Shown: positions 24,748-36,244 of the stretch, in pieces
How positions within the stretch are numbered: position 1 is the stretch's first letter
How the letters are laid out: each line of letters begins with the position of its first letter
Assembly: GCA_013399115.1 (NCBI GenBank)
Contig: VXAA01000961.1
Span: 328,996 to 392,995 of the forward strand
From: Anseranas semipalmata
Lineage: Eukaryota > Chordata > Aves > Anseriformes > Anseranatidae
Direction of reading: 5' to 3'
DNA length: 64,000 nt
The notes under the pieces: generated by a model
Databases searched by the model: none
What the model saw: the letters and a program-made list of their open reading frames with translations, nothing else
Told to the model about the DNA's origin: nothing
Position numbers and translations under genes: made by a program

Positions 24748-25699
24748 TAGTATCTTTGCTACTTTTTCCTGACAAAAATTCAGCCTCCAGTGAAGGTTAG
24801 CAAATTCTGTGAGAACAACTTCAGAAAGATTTCTGTAAGCAGCAAGCTAATGAATCCTGCTTTTCCTGTGGATTTGCATCCCGAAGGCCAAGCTTCTCAC
24901 TCTCAACAGACTCCCATGGCACCAACACCCTCCCCCCCAGCTCCCTCCCACACCTGCTTGTCTCGCCCGGCCCCCGGTGTTGCCTGAGCATTGCCCGAGC
25001 ATCCCCGTGCTCACCACCCAAAGCCCACGGGATGCCACTTTCTTCAGGAAAGTGGGCTAAAACACAGTCAGCCTGTAACCAGAGCACCCATCACGATCTA
25101 CCGCCGTGGAAAGTACTGCAAATTTTCCTGTTCGGCAAGCCTCTCAGTGGGGCATTTTGGAAATAGTGTAGTTTATTAATGCCAGTCCTGTTTATCTCCC
25201 ACAAAAGCACAGCAGATATTGACCGCCATTACAGTGCTGCTTCGTGGATGTCCCTCAACAATGTGCCTGCTCCCAGTGCATATGTCACTGCAGGAAGGCA
25301 CCAAAGCCACGACTACCCTTGGCCACAGGCTGGTGGCCACACAGCGTGATCTTATCTCAGCGCAGACCTAGGGGCAGGCTTCTAGCTGCTCTGAGCTTTT
25401 CATCCCATGTCCGTAGGAGTGGCACTAGTGTAAAGTGCACTGAGGACTGGGATTTAATAGAAGTCATTAAAAGGCTGTTAATTATACAGTTGTTTTCACC
25501 GCTCTTCATACATTATCTAGTTTATTGACTGAGTGATACTGATAGGAAAGATATAAAAGGGGAAAAGTGGCCCAGAGTTATCAGCCTGTTCTACTGTGTT
25601 TGCCCCACACCAGTGCATTTTGCCTCACTCTAGATGTGACCATGGTCCCAGCAGAACACAAAACCTCTATAAATTAAATGTATTATTGTTATCTATACC
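24748..25699. other. Non-coding DNA with a G-quadruplex motif
   Basis: Nothing genic recognised. On the minus strand 24928-24949 reads as four G-runs of at least three separated by loops of 1, 4 and 1 bases, a canonical G-quadruplex pattern, inside a C-rich block at 24890-25050. Confidence 0.5.
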
Positions 25700-25776
25700 T
25701 GCTAAAGGATTGACCAGATAATCTTTAAGGTCCATTTCAACCCAAACCATTCTATGATTCCATGATTCTATGATTG
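25700..25776 (+). mobile_element. CR1 LINE 3' terminal fragment
   Basis: About 75 bases of CR1 3' end. The sequence GATAATCTTTAAGGTCCATT is followed by TTCAACCCAAACCATTCTATG and two further ATTCYATG units. Severely 5'-truncated. The match to the usual GATGATCTTTAAGGTCC type suggests a different subfamily from the copies at 15381 and 35637. Confidence 0.93.
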
Positions 25777-27098
25777 CAGATAGTCTGATTTCTTTTTTTC
25801 TTTGTATGTCATGTTCTATGTGTTTGAAGACATACCTTAGTCTGCTCATGCAGGAAGCACAATGTGCCCTGTTGATTATGAAGGAACTGGGACATTAAAA
25901 CCAAGTAGCATGGACTTTGTGAGAAGCCTCAGAGTCCATGTCATGGCATCAGCACAGCCATCCTTCTTAAAGTCTTTCTGTCTGCATCAAAGTGAAAATA
26001 GCATACTGTCTTATCCAATGGTAGAGACTATAATGGTACTTCAGACATATTTTCTGAAAAATATCGAACTTCCTTCCATAAGAAAAATCCACTTTTCCTT
26101 CTTTTGCACACTCCAGTAGTGACAGTAATTGCAATAGCTAGGGAGTTGATTGCCAAAAACTTCAAAAAATTGAAAACTGAGAACTGTGACCTGGCACTTC
26201 GGAAGATGGGAAGATGGGAACAATGGAGTACACCTAAGTGTACATAGAAGACAGCCACAGAATGACAATGAGACATGTCTGTGAAACAACCATGAAAATG
26301 GTAAACCATGATCACAGGATGCATCTATTAAGGTATGCCTAGGAGAAAAAGGGGGATATGAATACCATACTGCAAGACTTTGCTCAGGCAACATCTGAAA
26401 TTTTGATAGTGACTCTTTTCACCTGCACACACACAGTATGATTTTAAACTAGAAGACATGAAGAGGGGAACTACCATAACTCTTCAGGCATGGTAGTAGA
26501 AACTCCAGCTTCAAGCAAAATAAAGCCTTAAACCATAGTGTGAACAGCCAGGCCATGTGAGATCACTTCTCCAGCTCTTTATCACTCATTGCTTTTCCTC
26601 ATTTTCTCATTCATTCTTCCACTGTCATCTCTTGTCCTCTTCCATCCCCTCAGCCCTCTCCACTGAGTGCTGTCCCCTCCAGCAAATGGTCCTCATCTTC
26701 TCTTCCCACTCCACCTGGCACTGTTCCCTGCTAGGAAGCAGGACACCCAAACAGTGAAGAGACCTTCATCGTGCAAAGGAACCAGCTTGGAAATGAGACT
26801 TGGAGAATGGAAAGTTCAGGAGAGGCCTCTACTTTGGGCTGAGTGGGATATCTGATGCATGGCAGTGTTGTAGGGCCTGATGGTGCTGCTTGTGCCATTG
26901 CACAGCAATAATGCAGAGACTCAGCAAAGGGTCATTGACTCCTCTAGTTACATGTAGACCATTCTAGTTACATGTTTCTTCGTTGCCTCTCACATATCCT
27001 CAACATCTCCAGATTTGCAATCTAGGACTTTACCACAGGAAAAAATGAAACTTTCAGTTTAAGAAGCTCTGCTTCCAATTATTCAGTTATTAAGAATA
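25777..27098. other. Non-coding DNA, nothing recognised
   Basis: AT-rich sequence with a short GAAGATGG duplication near 26205 and a pyrimidine-rich block at 26560-26710. Minus-strand open frames at 26028-26394 show no family signature. Confidence 0.55.
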
Positions 27099-27203
27099 AA
27101 ACAAAACAAACAAACAACAACAACAACAAACAAAGAAAAGAAAAACAAAAAGAAAAAACAGTTTTGCTGTTGGGCATATTTATTTATTTATTTATTTATT
27201 TTA
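27099..27203 (+). repeat. A-rich (AAC/AAAC) tract and (TTTA)n repeat
   Basis: A-rich low complexity with CAA units at 27099-27159, and six or more TTTA units at 27178-27203, separated by about 18 unique bases. Confidence 0.9.
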
Positions 27204-30200
27204 ATGTCTAGGTGTTTCTCAGATCCTTCTGACAAACTTGATAGCAATCAGCTCATTATTCATCTAGTGCTTTAAAGATCATTACAAACCTTTTGAATTG
27301 CTCCTGCCAGCAGAGCAGAAATCCAAGCCCCAAAATAATGTAGTCATCCTAAACTGTATTACCATAGCTGGGAAGGGAAAATTAGTTTGTACCAGACCTC
27401 ATTTTAAGGTGGACTTCAATAACAGCTCAAAGTTGAAGACATCATAGCATTTAGACCTGTGGAGAACTAAATTGTGGCTGAATGCCATAAAGCTCACCTT
27501 ACAGGAGGCAGCCCCAACCCCCTGACCCAACACAGCAGCTTCAAGTGATCACTGTGGTCTGTTTCAAGGGCAATCTCATATACGCCTTTGAAAGACATTT
27601 CAGAAAGAATCAGCTTTGTTACAGAACTTCCCCTTTATGTTCTTTGGGTCACTTGTAGTTCGTAGTCATCCATACCTCTGTCTTAGCCAGGTGCTTTCCA
27701 TTAAATGCAGATATAATGCTGAACTGTGTATCTTCTGTACAACAGTGACAACAAAGCCCCCACGATGTCATATCAGCCCCACTGCCTTACTTTAAATCAC
27801 AAGCAGGCAAGGTAACCGCTTCCATGCCTCAGGCAGATGAGCAGTTGCATCTGCATGGAAAGAGGATGAAAACCATTACAGGTCATCCTCTACTACTGGA
27901 AAAACTGCACTCAGTGATTCACTGTAACAGATTATCACAGGGCAGCAGTTATTAGTGGGTAACTGTTGTGTTACCTGAGAACATCCAGAGTTACCCATGA
28001 AATGCCCCAGTAAGCTCATGCGCACCTTAGAATGGCTTGTTAGTGGCTTATACTGCTATACAGCCCCCTGCCCTTCATCTTCGTCATGTCAGAAACAGAT
28101 TAATCTAGTGTCTTTCCACTATGAAAAACAGTATGTACTAGAAGAAGACGAAGAATGCTTAGAATTATATCTCTAATTGCTGTTTTAACATACTACTGTT
28201 TCATTTTTTCATGAAACATTTACCAGATGCGGCTTCTTTCTTAGAGATTGCTTTCTCACATTTCCTCTTTAGAAACCTGAAGTGTAATTTTAGCCACAGT
28301 TTGTGGGTAAATATTTGTTTCCAGTTCCTTTTCTTTCATAAATACCAATGTTGGTTTGTCATCCAGTTTACTTCTTCACAAAAGGAAGTGAATAACGAGA
28401 TGCAAGAGCCCCCAGGTGATCTGAAATGCATTTCTTCGTGACTGTTTCTTTTTATGAAGACCTGATTCCTCCCTTTTATGTACCTTCCTAAGTATTTAAC
28501 AAAAAAAGGAGTAAGGTGGTGATTTGCATAGCATTTGCTTATTTTTCAGTTCTCACCACACGCCTTAGACAATGTGGATAAGGCATATCCAGCGAGCCAA
28601 ACAGATCAGCTTTTGGCTTATGCAGCTTGAGCCCTTCCAAACATCACTTTTGCTAAAGCATCTTGTGAACAGAGTGGTTCTACCCATTGGTAGTTAGGCA
28701 AGTTATTTATGGGTATTAGCAAGTGTGGAGAGAGTACACAGCTGTACAGAAATTAATTACTTTTGCTCATTTGCTGGATAAAGACTCAACTGGGTAATGA
28801 TTTACAGTTGATGAATCTTTAAGCCATTTGCTGCTACTTACTGGATAACTAGACATCTTGCTTCTCAGAAAGGGAAAAAAATCAGAAATGGGCTTGCAAT
28901 GAAATTCACAGTAGGCATTGCCTTAAGCCTGTGTCAGTATAAGAAAAATGTCAAGGGCAAAAGGAACATTAAAGCTGTTCCACTCACTGAAGACCAAGTT
29001 CCTCGTTAATGAGTTACAACCATAAAGCACTTGTAAGCTGTACCGCCCTGCTCCACTTCCTCCTCCCCTGCACCGCTCTGCACTGGCCATGCATACCTCT
29101 TGGAAGCAGGGGCAGGCGATCGGGATATCTAAACAAAATGAAATAGACTCCATTTGCAGAAGAGGGAGAGTAATACCAACCAGGAGGAAAGAGTACATAT
29201 TCCTACTTTTTTCATTTTATTTCCTCATGATTTTATTTGCTGATGACACCAGTGCTGATAGCATTGCTGTTTCCTTAACGAAATGGGAAGTTCATTTTCT
29301 TTTGGTGTATTTGGAAAGTTTTAGTACTAGCTACCATTAAAAAAGAGACAGCTAAAAGGAACATTAAAGGCTGCAAAGCCAAACATTTACAAACCTTAGC
29401 CAGTACTCTAATGATTAAAATAAGAGAGTGCGTTTACACTACGGTCTAGCTGTTAGCCACACAAGAACATATTGTTTGGGTGGAATTGTTGCCCAGCTGG
29501 GAATGGGATGGTGAGCTACAGTCCATGAGTATTTGGTCTATCTTTACTTTTCAGTCCCCCTTCCCTTATCCGTGACACGCTACTGAAGCCCTGATCTGAA
29601 GGCACAATTATTCATTTCTTCCCAGGCTGTCCTGCAGAAGTGCTACCTTACCATCCAAGCACACCACAAACACAAATGAATTTATTTTTCAGAGTGCCTG
29701 TCCGGGAAGAAGAGAATTGCTGTGAATTCTCATTTCACAGCTGACAGCTGAAACATAATTAGCAGTGCCCACAATATTTTCATAAATCAAGCAGCCAGCT
29801 CTCAAGCAGGCAATCTGGAAGAAAGAAACACCACCAGTGGCAACTTTTGAAAAGTCTGATTTCAGCAGCTTGTACAAGACTTCTGTGAGCCAAGGCTAGA
29901 GCAGAGTTCTGTATTGCAACATCTGTTTCCTTGCTATGCCTCTTTCAGCTCCTTCAACTAATATAGCCAGGGTCCGACAGCTTCCTACACTAATAAACCT
30001 GACCTATACCCAAAACAAGTCCATGATGTCCATCAGTTGAGCTGAGATCTCAGGAAAATACCAAGTAATAACATATTTAGAACTCCTGAACTGGAAAGAG
30101 AGCAGGAGTCTGACTTTCCTTTGTGTATAGTGGCCCATGGGCTACAGACCTCAGCATTTCCCTGGATCTCACTAGCTAAAATTCAAGGTTAGCCTTTCCA

Positions 30201-30893
30201 GTTTCAGCTCCCCAGAAGCCTTCCTGACAGGTCAGGAGATGCCAGGCCTTGCTCCCCAGTGACACAAACCAGTTGAACTGGGCAAGTAAGGATGATCTCA
30301 GGTCAGTTCAGAATGTCCCCCAAGTCGTGACCATAAATTAACACCTTAGAATAAACAAATTATAAAAAGTGGGATATGAAAAACGATGACTTTGTGGTTG
30401 AATGTTTCCTGTTGCACAGATATATTTAAGGTACAGATTAAGTTCCTTCACCCTCATGATGTGACCAGTAACACATTCCTCTATATTGCTTTCTCACTTT
30501 CTCATTGATTCATCTCAACATTTTTAATAATTGTTGGTTTTAAGAGCAGAAAATGTTGAGAAACGAGAGAAATCTTGTTTCACTTAAGGGTCACCTCTTA
30601 GCAACAAAGCTGTCTCTAGTACTATTAATACCCAACTTACTTAAGCAAAATGTTAAGAAACTGAAAAAAGCAAAACCTTCTGACGCAGAAAGAAGCGAGA
30701 AGCTCATGTATGCTAAAGTTCTCCCAGACAGGTTTACATCCCTCATCTCCATAAAGCGGAAAAGTATTAAGAAGTGGGGCATAACCAATGAAGTAACCCC
30801 TGGGGCAAATCATACTGCAATTATTCATTAATTGTTTCATTTCTTCAATGCAGAGACTTAAAAAAAAAAAAAAAAAGCCTGACTTTTTCTTTT
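27204..30893. other. Non-coding DNA, nothing recognised
   Basis: Largely AT-rich and unique. A 17-base A run at 30860-30876 follows a 92-codon lysine-rich open frame (30553-30831) with no recognisable homology. It is not convincing as a processed retrocopy. Confidence 0.55.
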
Positions 30894-31320
30894 GTGTTTG
30901 ACTGTGTTGAAGGAAAGCCTCAGCACAGCATTTTGCTGGTGCTGTGCATCCAGCTGGCGGTGGACCAGCTAAGGAGCGGCGCTGAGCCCCAGCCCTCATC
31001 CACAGCCTTCACAGCTCCAAGCAAGAGCTTGTCCAAGGGGCAGGGAGCTGCCTGCGTGGGCAGGGAGGAAGCCAGGAATGCTGCGGCGTGGCTTGGGGAC
31101 AGGAGATGGGGAGATAGCAGGGGCCACCAGCGGGTATGTGGGATGAGGGAGCTTCCTTTTCCTCCTTGTTGGGCCCTGGGCAAGGACAGCCCGATCTATA
31201 AACAGCCGGGGGGGCTGTTTGGAGGGAAAAAGCTCCATGTCCTCCGATGAGGGAGGCGGTGTTTGGGGAGAAAAAGATGTTTGAGCTTTGCCTCAAGCCA
31301 CTGCTATTTTTAATATAGCT
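30894..31320. other. GC-rich non-coding block ending at a MEF2-type motif
   Basis: GC-rich but with few CpGs. Four short frames overlap on both strands. Its right edge carries CTATTTTTAATATAG (31304-31318), which contains a MEF2-type site (CTATTTTTAA). A regulatory role is possible but unsupported beyond the motif. Confidence 0.3.
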
Positions 31321-33001
31321 GCTGGACTGTTTTCCAGCCCTGAGGTGGAGCAGGTCTTACAACATGACAAGCTTTGTAATTGGTTGGGCACAAAGAGCGC
31401 TGCACACTTACTGCATGGGATGTTGCATTTCATGCCTCAGTTTGCATTGACATCACTCATAATGCGATCAAAGAGCACTATGAAGAAAAAGAAAAACAAA
31501 AAATCCCAACCCTCAGCCCTCCTAAACTGTCTTCTGTTTACCTTTTTTTTTGCTGCTTTTTAAAGTAAACCTTGAATGAACAATGAATTGCTGCAACTCC
31601 ACTGAGCTTTAGTTTTTCCTCATGCCAAAGATGTAATGGAAAAATGACTCTTAGTGGGGAAGGGCCATGGCATCCAAGGGAAAAATATGTCCATTGCAAC
31701 TCCCTCTCTGTGATACCCTTAGGAAATGCATTCTGCCAACAGATGCCAAAGGTAAACTGTACCATATGCCTGACACCACATCCACCTGGCTGACATATTA
31801 GGATCAAAACAGAAGAGAAAGCACATATTGAAGCACACGCATACACAGATGGAAAAATGGCATTGGGAGCAACCTAATTGGTTAGGGGTATCTCTGTGCA
31901 TCGACTACATTTAAATTTCAGATTAATGTGCAACCACAGTAACGTACAAGCTCAGGGACCACAGGAAGGATGCATTACATACAGAAATCCTATGCAGAAC
32001 TGATGTTTAGAAGATGGTCCAGAGAGTCGGTTTTTGCGATGGTATCACATATACCACAGGAAGCCATCTCAGATCCACATGAGGCCTGAAACCCACAGCC
32101 TGTCCCCCTGCAGCTCATGCACTGGTGGGACAGTCTAGTTATTATTAAAAATGCAAACATCAGGTTGGCTGCTGTGTCTGGCAGACTGTGTATTTAAAGC
32201 CTTTGGCAGTGGAAGGTCAGCATGAAGTAGATTGGATACAGATCTGGTTACAGACTTGCTGTAAGATCGAGACGCAATTTGCTGTAAAGCTCAAAGCAGA
32301 TGTATTCAGCCTTTCCCAAGGCTGAGCTTAGAAGCCAGATGAAAAGGCAGATTCAGACATTTCACTGCTCCATCTTGGTGTGTGGCCCACAGGACTTGAA
32401 CTCAAACCTCTGGTCTGAAAGGGGGTCCTGTTGGTTGGCTGTGCACAACTGATGTGCGCACACCAGCACATCCAGCCAGCCATAGCATGGAGACTGTAAA
32501 TACCACGGATATGATGAGCCAGGACACAGACACTTGCTGCTCCCAAGACCTCCAAACCTCCTGCAGTGGCCCTGGGTTTCTCTGTACCCGTGGCATTATG
32601 TGAAGGAGAAATTTTACAGAAACGGGACAGCAATGTGTTTTGTTAACCTGTATGACTAAGGCTGTGATATTTTTCTTACATTCTCTACTGAAGATAACAG
32701 CTTTCTTCCACCAACTTCTTTCATTTAGTTCTGGGTGGATTGCTTTGGCCGTCACAAGCAAAATATAAACAGAAGTTACCATTTCTCAAAATAATTTCCT
32801 TCTATCTTATTTGCACTCAATGTTTATCCTTTTTAAAGAACTTCTCCATCCTAACTTGTCTATATTTTGCAAACAAGTGAATATATACATTTGCATGTAA
32901 ACATACACATAAGAACACACACATACAAATACACATATATACACAAATTCCCTATAGAATTCACTAAACTGCAAATGTTAGTTCTTTAATGCTTTTATAT
33001 A
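31321..33001. other. Non-coding DNA, nothing recognised
   Basis: Mostly unique. A degenerate ACAT/ATAC-rich low-complexity stretch lies at about 32879-32946. Minus-strand frames at 32328-32782 have no domain. Confidence 0.55.
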
Positions 33002-33075
33002 TACTGTACAGTATACTGTTACAGCGGAGTTGAGGGATTCAATTCGCTGTTTGGCACAGTACTGTTGGTACAGTA
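33002..33075. ncRNA. 74-nt imperfect hairpin, possible miRNA precursor or palindromic repeat remnant
   Basis: The arms pair as TACTGTAC with GTACAGTA (8 bp), AGTA with TACT and CTGT with ACAG (4+4 bp, small bulges), ACAGCG with CGCTGT (6 bp) and TTGA with TCAA (4 bp), closing on a GGGAT loop. That is about 26 base pairs in 74 nt, a pre-miRNA-like size and shape. The base of the left arm overlaps a perfect 16-base palindrome TATACTGTACAGTATA (33000-33015), which can fold alternatively. I recognise no known miRNA seed. It could equally be a decayed inverted repeat. Transcription is not shown. Confidence 0.3.
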
Positions 33076-34475
33076 ATTTTTATTTTCCTAGATTAGATTT
33101 TCAAGTTTCTCCTCTTTGCAATTTCTGAGTAGTTTTAAAATATCAATAAATGTCCAAAATGCAGTGGGAACTTCACATAGTTCTTCCTCTGTTCTTTACA
33201 GCTGCTTTAATGGAATAAAATCACTTTGAAATGCTTGAAATATTTTAGGTTCTGATTACTATTTTTTGCTCTCCTCCTTTTTTCCTTGCCCAAGACCAGT
33301 TTCATTTTTGATTGTCTTCCATAAAAAAAAAAAAAAAAAAAAAAGTAAACCTATCAGAATTAACACTTCAGGGGAAAAAAAAAAGACCTGTGAAGATTTT
33401 GCATATTTCCTTTATGAATTTGTTCCTATGAAGTCATTCATTGAATATTCCTGCAAGTCATCAATTCATGAGAAATTTTTGATAATATTACAGTGTCATA
33501 ATCTGAGAGGCAATGTTTTTACTGGCCAACAGGTCTCATGGCATTTCAGCTTGGACAGAGCCTCTGAGGCCACCTCAGGGTAAAGAGAGGTGGCTGGGGT
33601 GTCCTTATGCCTTGGCAAGTCCCAGCTGCCTTGTTTCATGTCAGGCAGCACTTCAGTCCTTCACTAACTGTAAGTTCTGCACTGCACAAGGACTCTTTGA
33701 ATTCCTTCTTCTAAGGGTGACTCAGACTGCAGGAACTTAGGCTTAAAGTAATTCACGCTCAGTTACCTTTATAACTTGTCCTTTAATTAACCGATGCGTG
33801 CAAGAAACCTGTTCTCCTAGCTATTCAAAATGTGGCTATTCAACAATAATCCATGGTCTTGTACTGTATCAGCAGTCACCAGCACAAACTATTGCAGCTA
33901 CCTGACTTGATTAGTTCAGACACAAGTGAAGTCACTGTAAATAAAGGAACATTGTTTCAGGTCAGCTTTTCCTATGAGCATGATTATAGATTTAAGGCCA
34001 ATTCAAAACCGAGTTCCTAAGAAGTCATAGAATACTGAAGACTACTAATTGTATACATCCTGAGCTGATGAAACTGGTTATCTTTAAGAACAAATGGGTC
34101 TATTTTCTTGACCTGAGCTCTGGTGGGAGCATTTGCCAAAATGCGTAGACCCCCCACAAACTACTGAGTAGTAATACACCTAGATAAAAGCCCTGAATTT
34201 CTGCCTTCAGGATTACTTAGGCTTCTCCTCTCTACTTCCGTACAGTGTTAACTGACCAGTAAATTCTAAAAATGAATCCATTTTACTTATAGGTGAAAAA
34301 TGTATGATAATATATTTTCTCCACCAACAAAGCTGGCTTGTAGGACTGTCCAGAGCTGCCTGTTCCCACCTCCACATTGTTATCATACTGCCTTCACAGT
34401 TGTGCCAACACTGACTGTTTGCAGGGCTGCCCTATAAACTGGATCAGTGAACTGACCTGGGTTAAAAGACCTCAG
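33076..34475. other. Non-coding DNA with a poly(A) run
   Basis: A run of 22 A lies at 33323-33344, followed by a second A-rich tract near 33375. No retrotransposed gene is identifiable upstream. The rest is AT-rich and unrecognised. Confidence 0.5.
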
Positions 34476-34511
34476 ACAAAACAAAACAAAACAAAACAAA
34501 ACAAAACAAAA
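34476..34511 (+). repeat. (CAAAA)7 microsatellite
   Basis: Seven near-perfect CAAAA pentanucleotide units. Confidence 0.96.
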
Positions 34512-34805
34512 CACATCTGGGGCTGCACTGGTGATGAAGAAAATGTAATGTGAAGCTATGGCTTCCCTCAGACCCTCTTTCAAAATAGTGTAATTCTTTG
34601 ATGAATAAAATACCCTAAGTTTCCTTACTGTGGCTCCATTTTAGTTCTAATTCAGGTCGGAAAGTATCAGCACGTCCATTTTTTATAAGGAACAGAAATT
34701 CCATTGTCATTTAAACAACTGGGGCTCTTTCAAAGCAGGGAAAAATACTTTTAATGGCAGACTATGAAAATGGTGATTCTTAGTGGTATTTTTGAACTCT
34801 GCTTT

Positions 34806-34866
34806 TTTTTCTTTTTTTTTTCCCCCTTAAAATTTTCCTTTTTCTTTTCCTTCATTTATCTTGCAG
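34806..34866 (+). promoter_or_regulatory. Pyrimidine tract ending in TTGCAG (possible 3' splice site)
   Basis: About 55 bases almost entirely T and C end in TCTTGCAG/AGGG at 34866, a textbook acceptor context. No open reading frame or clear donor supports a coding exon downstream; the nearest candidate is a weak AA/GTAGAA at 34894. It could belong to a non-coding transcript or be chance low complexity. Confidence 0.2.
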
Positions 34867-35636
34867 AGGGAAAGAAAAGCTTGAAAACATGCAAGTAGAA
34901 ACTCATCAGACCTGCCTCACCTCATCATGATGGATTCCTCACCTGAACACAGAAGAAAGCCACAGGCCTCCAGCTGCTCCCCTGCTGCCTCCCAAGCAGT
35001 CAGGGAGAGGGAGGCTGACACTTTATGAAGAACTAAGCCCAGCTGGACCTGAAATCTGCTCACCTCTCATCAGTGGGACTCCCCTCAACAGAGGAACCCC
35101 AGTCTCCTCTTTTCCCAGAAAAGTTTCCTTCAGCTCTCTGGCTCTCCTAAAAAATCTCATGTTGATGCAGTATCTCTGTACTCCAGAGTGATCCAGCTAC
35201 AGCCCCTCAATCCCAGCCTCCAGGACATTTTACCTCTTCTCCCCCAAAGTACTTGTCCCTTCACACATCCACCTGAGACCTGGTGGCACCAGCTCTTCCA
35301 CCCTCCCACTCCACCTACATCCAGCACCCTAGACATTACCTGCAAACCCTGGTGATCCTCAACCAGCCCTTAGGCAGCAAACGGAAAACGTACACAGAAA
35401 GTCCAGATGTTGTACCTATTCACACACCCCCATAAACCCACCTTTCACTCAGAATACCCAACTGAAACCCATTCACACTCTGTTTGTCCGAACTACACAG
35501 CTTCAGGCAGCCAGTTGCCTACCACAGCTCTGAAAAGATATATTTACTCTATGCAGAGACATATGTTCATATAAATTATTTGCAAATCTGCACATTAGTT
35601 CATTCAAAAATGAGCATAAGATGTCATGTGTACAAA
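34867..35636. other. C-rich, G-poor block without gene
   Basis: From about 34900 to 35480 the + strand is strongly C-rich and CpG-poor, with a marked C-over-G strand skew. No frame is open for long on +, and a 62-codon minus-strand frame is unrecognised. Not similar to CR1 or LTR sequence that I can identify. Confidence 0.4.
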
Positions 35637-36117
35637 AAGGATGTAAAACTGCTGGAGAGTGTCCAGAGGAGGGCGACGAAGATGGTGAAGGGCCTAGAGG
35701 GGAAGATGTATGAGGAGCGGCTGAGGTCACTTGGCCTGTTCAGCCTGGAGAAGAGGAGGCTGAGGGGAGACCTCATCGCAGTCTACAACTTCCTTGCGAG
35801 GGGGAGCGGAGGGCCAGGCGGCGACCTATTCTCCTTAATCACCAGTGATAGAACCCGCGGCAGTGGTGTCAAGCTGAGGCAGGGGAGGTTTAGGCTAGAC
35901 ATCAGGAAGAGGTTCTTCACTGAGAGGGTGGTTGCACACTGGAACAGGCTCCCCAGTGAAGTAGTCACTGCACCAAGCCTGTCTGAATTTAAGAGGCATT
36001 TGGACTGTGAACTTAGTCACAGTCTAAAATTTTGGGTAGACCTGTGCAGTGCCAGGAGTTGGACTCGATGATCCTTATGGGTCCCTTCCAGCTCGGGATA
36101 TTCTATGATTCTATGTG
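35637..36117 (+). mobile_element. CR1 LINE, 5'-truncated, ORF2 end and 3' UTR
   Basis: It begins at about GATGTAAAACTGCTGGAGAG and continues without interruption to the diagnostic GGGATATTCTATGATTCTATG tail at 36096-36117. It contains the last 143 codons of the second open reading frame, then a short 3' UTR. The coding part has no stop or frameshift, so this is probably one of the younger CR1 copies in the window. The 3' terminal 63 bases are nearly the same as in the minus-strand copy at 15381. The left junction fuses it in frame, by chance, to unrelated upstream sequence from 35484. Confidence 0.97.
35640..36071 (+). pseudogene. CR1 ORF2 protein, C-terminal 143 codons (truncated, frame open)
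   Basis: This is the C-terminal part of the CR1 endonuclease/reverse transcriptase polyprotein, the segment after the polymerase domain. Visible landmarks are [77 protein letters not shown] and [10 protein letters not shown], all in the usual CR1 order, with the stop at 36069-36071. The endonuclease and reverse transcriptase catalytic domains are missing because the element is 5'-truncated, so no activity is expected. An upstream ATG at 35484 makes a longer frame, but the first 52 codons are flanking DNA, not CR1. Confidence 0.93.
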
Positions 36118-36244
36118 GAAATGTGAAGAATTTAGCAGCCCGGTAACTGACGTCAGCCTGCCTCTGCAGACAGCTGGAGCAATAGCTGTAAGTGGCCTGC
36201 TCTGGCCACGTTCACTTTGAAACCAGCTGCCTCCTCAGGGACAG
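36118..36244. other. Spacer between CR1 and LTR
   Basis: About 127 bases of unique sequence separate the CR1 tail from the LTR. No feature seen. Confidence 0.5.

Noticed and set aside
30553..30876. Lysine-rich frame followed by a 17-A run, as a possible processed retrocopy
   Set aside because: No known gene is recognisable, no target duplication was found, and the A run is separated from the frame by unrelated sequence.
35484..35639. Upstream 52 codons of the 195-codon frame ending in CR1
   Set aside because: The sequence before 35637 has no CR1 or other similarity. The frame joins the CR1 coding part by chance, so I do not extend the element or call a fusion gene.
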